Positions 41,455 through 42,932 of a stretch of DNA of 42,932 nt are shown here, piece after piece. Made by a program: the position numbers and the translations under genes. The stretch is taken from NCBI GenBank assembly GCA_028281625.1, contig JANQJN010000134.1:1-42932 (forward strand), written 5' to 3'. The notes beneath the pieces were generated by a model that made no database searches, was not told the DNA's origin, and worked only from the letters and a program-made list of their open reading frames with translations. Source of the DNA: Emcibacteraceae bacterium (GTDB lineage: Bacteria > Pseudomonadota > Alphaproteobacteria > Sphingomonadales > Emcibacteraceae). Every line of letters starts with the position of its first letter. The stretch's first letter is position 1.

Positions 41455-42462
41455 CTATTGGCCAAGGGCCTCCCGCAGCGCCTTATTGGCTTCAGCATCA
41501 AGGAACTGATCAATTTCAATGAAATAATTTTCGGGATCATAGCCAATCACAATATCAATCAACTCATTACCGTCACCATCACTTTCATGATAAAGCTCAT
41601 CGTGACGGAATGTAAAACCATCCACGGTCTTCAGATGATCCCACCAGGCTTGTGCGTTACTTGTCATAAAACCAACATTGACCGCTTTATCCTGTGTTGC
41701 TTCATGAATACCCGGTCCATTACCATCAACAAGGCCGATAAATCCGGTAGGACTTGACGTATAAATATCCGAAAACGGCTGAACAACAATTTGCTCAAGA
41801 CCAAAGGCTTCCGTATAAAAATTATGGGCCCCTTCCCTGTCGGCATGATATAGCCAATAAATACCTGCCTTAAATCCGAGATCAGCTGGACGGGAGCTTT
41901 CCTGATTTGGATCCACATACATATTTTCCATTGGATCAAGCAGCGGCATAAAATTCACATTTTCAGGATGCGGCGCAAAATGTTCAAACTCCAGAATGTA
42001 ACCGCCTGGGTCAGTCACCAAAAACCCATTATGTGGTGTGTCGGCAATGGGTCTTGGTGGATTACGAATCTCCATTTCCTGGGAAACCGCATATTCGTAC
42101 CAGTCATCAATCTGATCAGTCAGAAGTGCAATTGCGATTGTTTTTGGCTCATCCGCGCTATGCATTCCCCTGCCCGATCCGTCGTCATTGACAACCGTGA
42201 TAAAGGTTGTCGGCGAAAATTGCAGGATCATAGCGAAACCAGGGAATTCGAAGACATTTTTGAACCCCATTTTATTGTGGTAAAAATCGATCGCCTCGTC
42301 ATAGTCTTTATAATAAAGAAATGCATTATTGCCGATGATATCATTAGCGCGTTCTTCAACCGCAGCCGTTTCTGGTGCGGGTTCTTCTGACGTGCCACTA
42401 TCCGAACAACCAGCTAATGTCGCAAAGCCGAACAGCATGATGACTTTAAAAAGCCTTATCAT
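41455..42462 (-). CDS. Exported VOC-fold (glyoxalase/bleomycin-resistance-like) lipoprotein
   Basis: The 335-residue protein has a lipoprotein signal with lipobox LAGC (MIRLFKVIMLFGFATLAGC) and an acidic linker. Two VOC-type halves follow: one from NNAFLYYKDYDEAIDFYHNK to LVTDPGGYILEFEHF, another from AGIYWLYHADREGAHNFYTEAF to GYDPENYFIEIDQF. Each half has the usual 'A..FY...LG' start and a late 'E' at the metal site position. VOC enzymes normally work in the cytoplasm, so a lipid-anchored one is unusual. It lies 33 nt after the LOG gene in the same direction and is followed by a terminator. Confidence 0.8.
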   Translation of the reverse strand: MIRLFKVIMLFGFATLAGCSDSGTSEEPAPETAAVEERANDIIGNNAFLYYKDYDEAIDFYHNKMGFKNVFEFPGFAMILQFSPTTFITVVNDDGSGRGMHSADEPKTIAIALLTDQIDDWYEYAVSQEMEIRNPPRPIADTPHNGFLVTDPGGYILEFEHFAPHPENVNFMPLLDPMENMYVDPNQESSRPADLGFKAGIYWLYHADREGAHNFYTEAFGLEQIVVQPFSDIYTSSPTGFIGLVDGNGPGIHEATQDKAVNVGFMTSNAQAWWDHLKTVDGFTFRHDELYHESDGDGNELIDIVIGYDPENYFIEIDQFLDAEANKALREALGQ

Positions 42463-42495
42463 TTTTCTCTCCCAAAATTTATTTTATATGTAAGC

Positions 42496-42932
42496 TTAAC
42501 CACAGGCTTCGATAATTTCAATGACTTCATCAATATCATCAGTCACTTTAATCAAATCCAGATCTTCGGGGTTTATGGTTTTATGTTTAAGCAGGCTTTT
42601 TTCAGCGAACGGACGAAGCTCATTCCAGTAGTCAGAACCAAATGCGATAACCGGAAAATCCTTAATGGTGTCCGTCTGCATCAAGGTCAGCGTTTCAAAC
42701 ATTTCATCCATGGTACCGAAACCGCCTGGCATCATGACAAAAGCCGTTGAATATTTCACAAGCATCACTTTCCGAATGAAAAAATAATCAAATTCAATAC
42801 TCAAGTTGGTATAAGGATTTAAGAACTGTTCCTCGGGAAGTACAATATTGCATCCGATAGAAGTTGCACCCACCTCATACGCACCGCGATTGGCTGCTTC
42901 CATGACGCCGGGACCACCCCCTGTCATGACCG
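42496..42932 (-). CDS. LOG-family phosphoribohydrolase, partial (cut by window end)
   Basis: The visible 145 residues hold the C-terminal part of a LOG/TIGR00730 protein. MTGGGPGVMEAANRGA is the first conserved block and MPGGFGTMDEMFETLT the PGGxGTxxE motif. Such enzymes release adenine or other bases from nucleoside 5'-monophosphates (cytokinin riboside monophosphate phosphoribohydrolase). The N-terminal part is outside the window, and the reading frame is open to the edge, so the ATG at 42927 is internal. It has no sign of damage in the visible part. Confidence 0.88.
   Translation of the reverse strand, partial: VMTGGGPGVMEAANRGAYEVGATSIGCNIVLPEEQFLNPYTNLSIEFDYFFIRKVMLVKYSTAFVMMPGGFGTMDEMFETLTLMQTDTIKDFPVIAFGSDYWNELRPFAEKSLLKHKTINPEDLDLIKVTDDIDEVIEIIEACG

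Overview
The window looks like a piece of the chromosome of a free-living, probably marine, motile alphaproteobacterium of moderate to low GC. No exact genus can be named from the sequence alone. The evidence for the class is the DUF1285 / NUDIX CoA-pyrophosphatase / CCA-nucleotidyltransferase gene order, the TrmL-HemF pair, the alphaproteobacterial style of the PAS and MCP sensory genes, and several TTAA-N7-TTAA boxes in intergenic DNA that match the binding site of the cell-cycle regulator CtrA. No rRNA, tRNA, IS element, phage gene or CRISPR array was seen. Coding density is high and most genes sit in short operons with good Shine-Dalgarno sites.

Layout. 1-1.6 kb: a partial DUF420 membrane protein, a broken TetR regulator and an exported GATase-like protein. 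1.7-3.9 kb: trmL, hemF and a lipase-like hydrolase in one tight operon. 3.9-5.4 kb: a POT-family peptide transporter, followed by an intergenic repeat. 5.6-8.6 kb: CCA transferase, NUDIX, DUF1285 and a GNAT acetyltransferase. 8.8-14.8 kb: an OprO/P porin, a second outer-membrane barrel, a HAD phosphatase, a DUF6868 protein and a large exported zinc metalloprotease. 14.9-19.1 kb: a lipoprotein, an esterase-TPR fusion, a PhzF protein, a PAS_5 protein and a MAPEG protein.

19.5-26.8 kb holds the most coherent accessory theme. Two adjacent RidA-family proteins both carry export signals (one Tat-like, one lipoprotein). Nearby are two paralogous MalY/PatB-type PLP lyases with clear Tat signals, then an LhgO-like FAD oxidoreductase and a DSD1-type D-amino-acid dehydratase overlapping by 4 nt. 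PLP lyases and dehydratases of these families release reactive enamines, and RidA proteins hydrolyse such enamines. This suggests an envelope-located PLP-lyase plus RidA module, which I do not know as a described system.

26.8-36.3 kb: a TPR/TonB-C protein, a lipoprotein, argC, a 1,300-residue histidine kinase with six PAS domains, and an Aer-like PAS protein in an operon with a membrane-free MCP.

36.4-41.3 kb is a second candidate system. One operon encodes an outer-membrane barrel, a DUF6502 protein with a helix-turn-helix-like N-terminus, and a membrane-anchored DUF5666 protein with GGIGGTG repeats and an Arg-rich helical tail. Next to it lie three small exported basic proteins. Two of these share an RxAGTxEA(x)2AAR motif, and their promoters share a nearly identical palindrome ATGTGGGA-N5-TCCCA(C/T). 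The window ends with an exported VOC-fold lipoprotein and a partial LOG-family hydrolase.

Two intergenic regions (about 10.3-10.5 kb and 19.2-19.3 kb) contain strong rho-independent terminators with no gene in front of them, next to TTAA-type boxes. They are candidate small-RNA loci.
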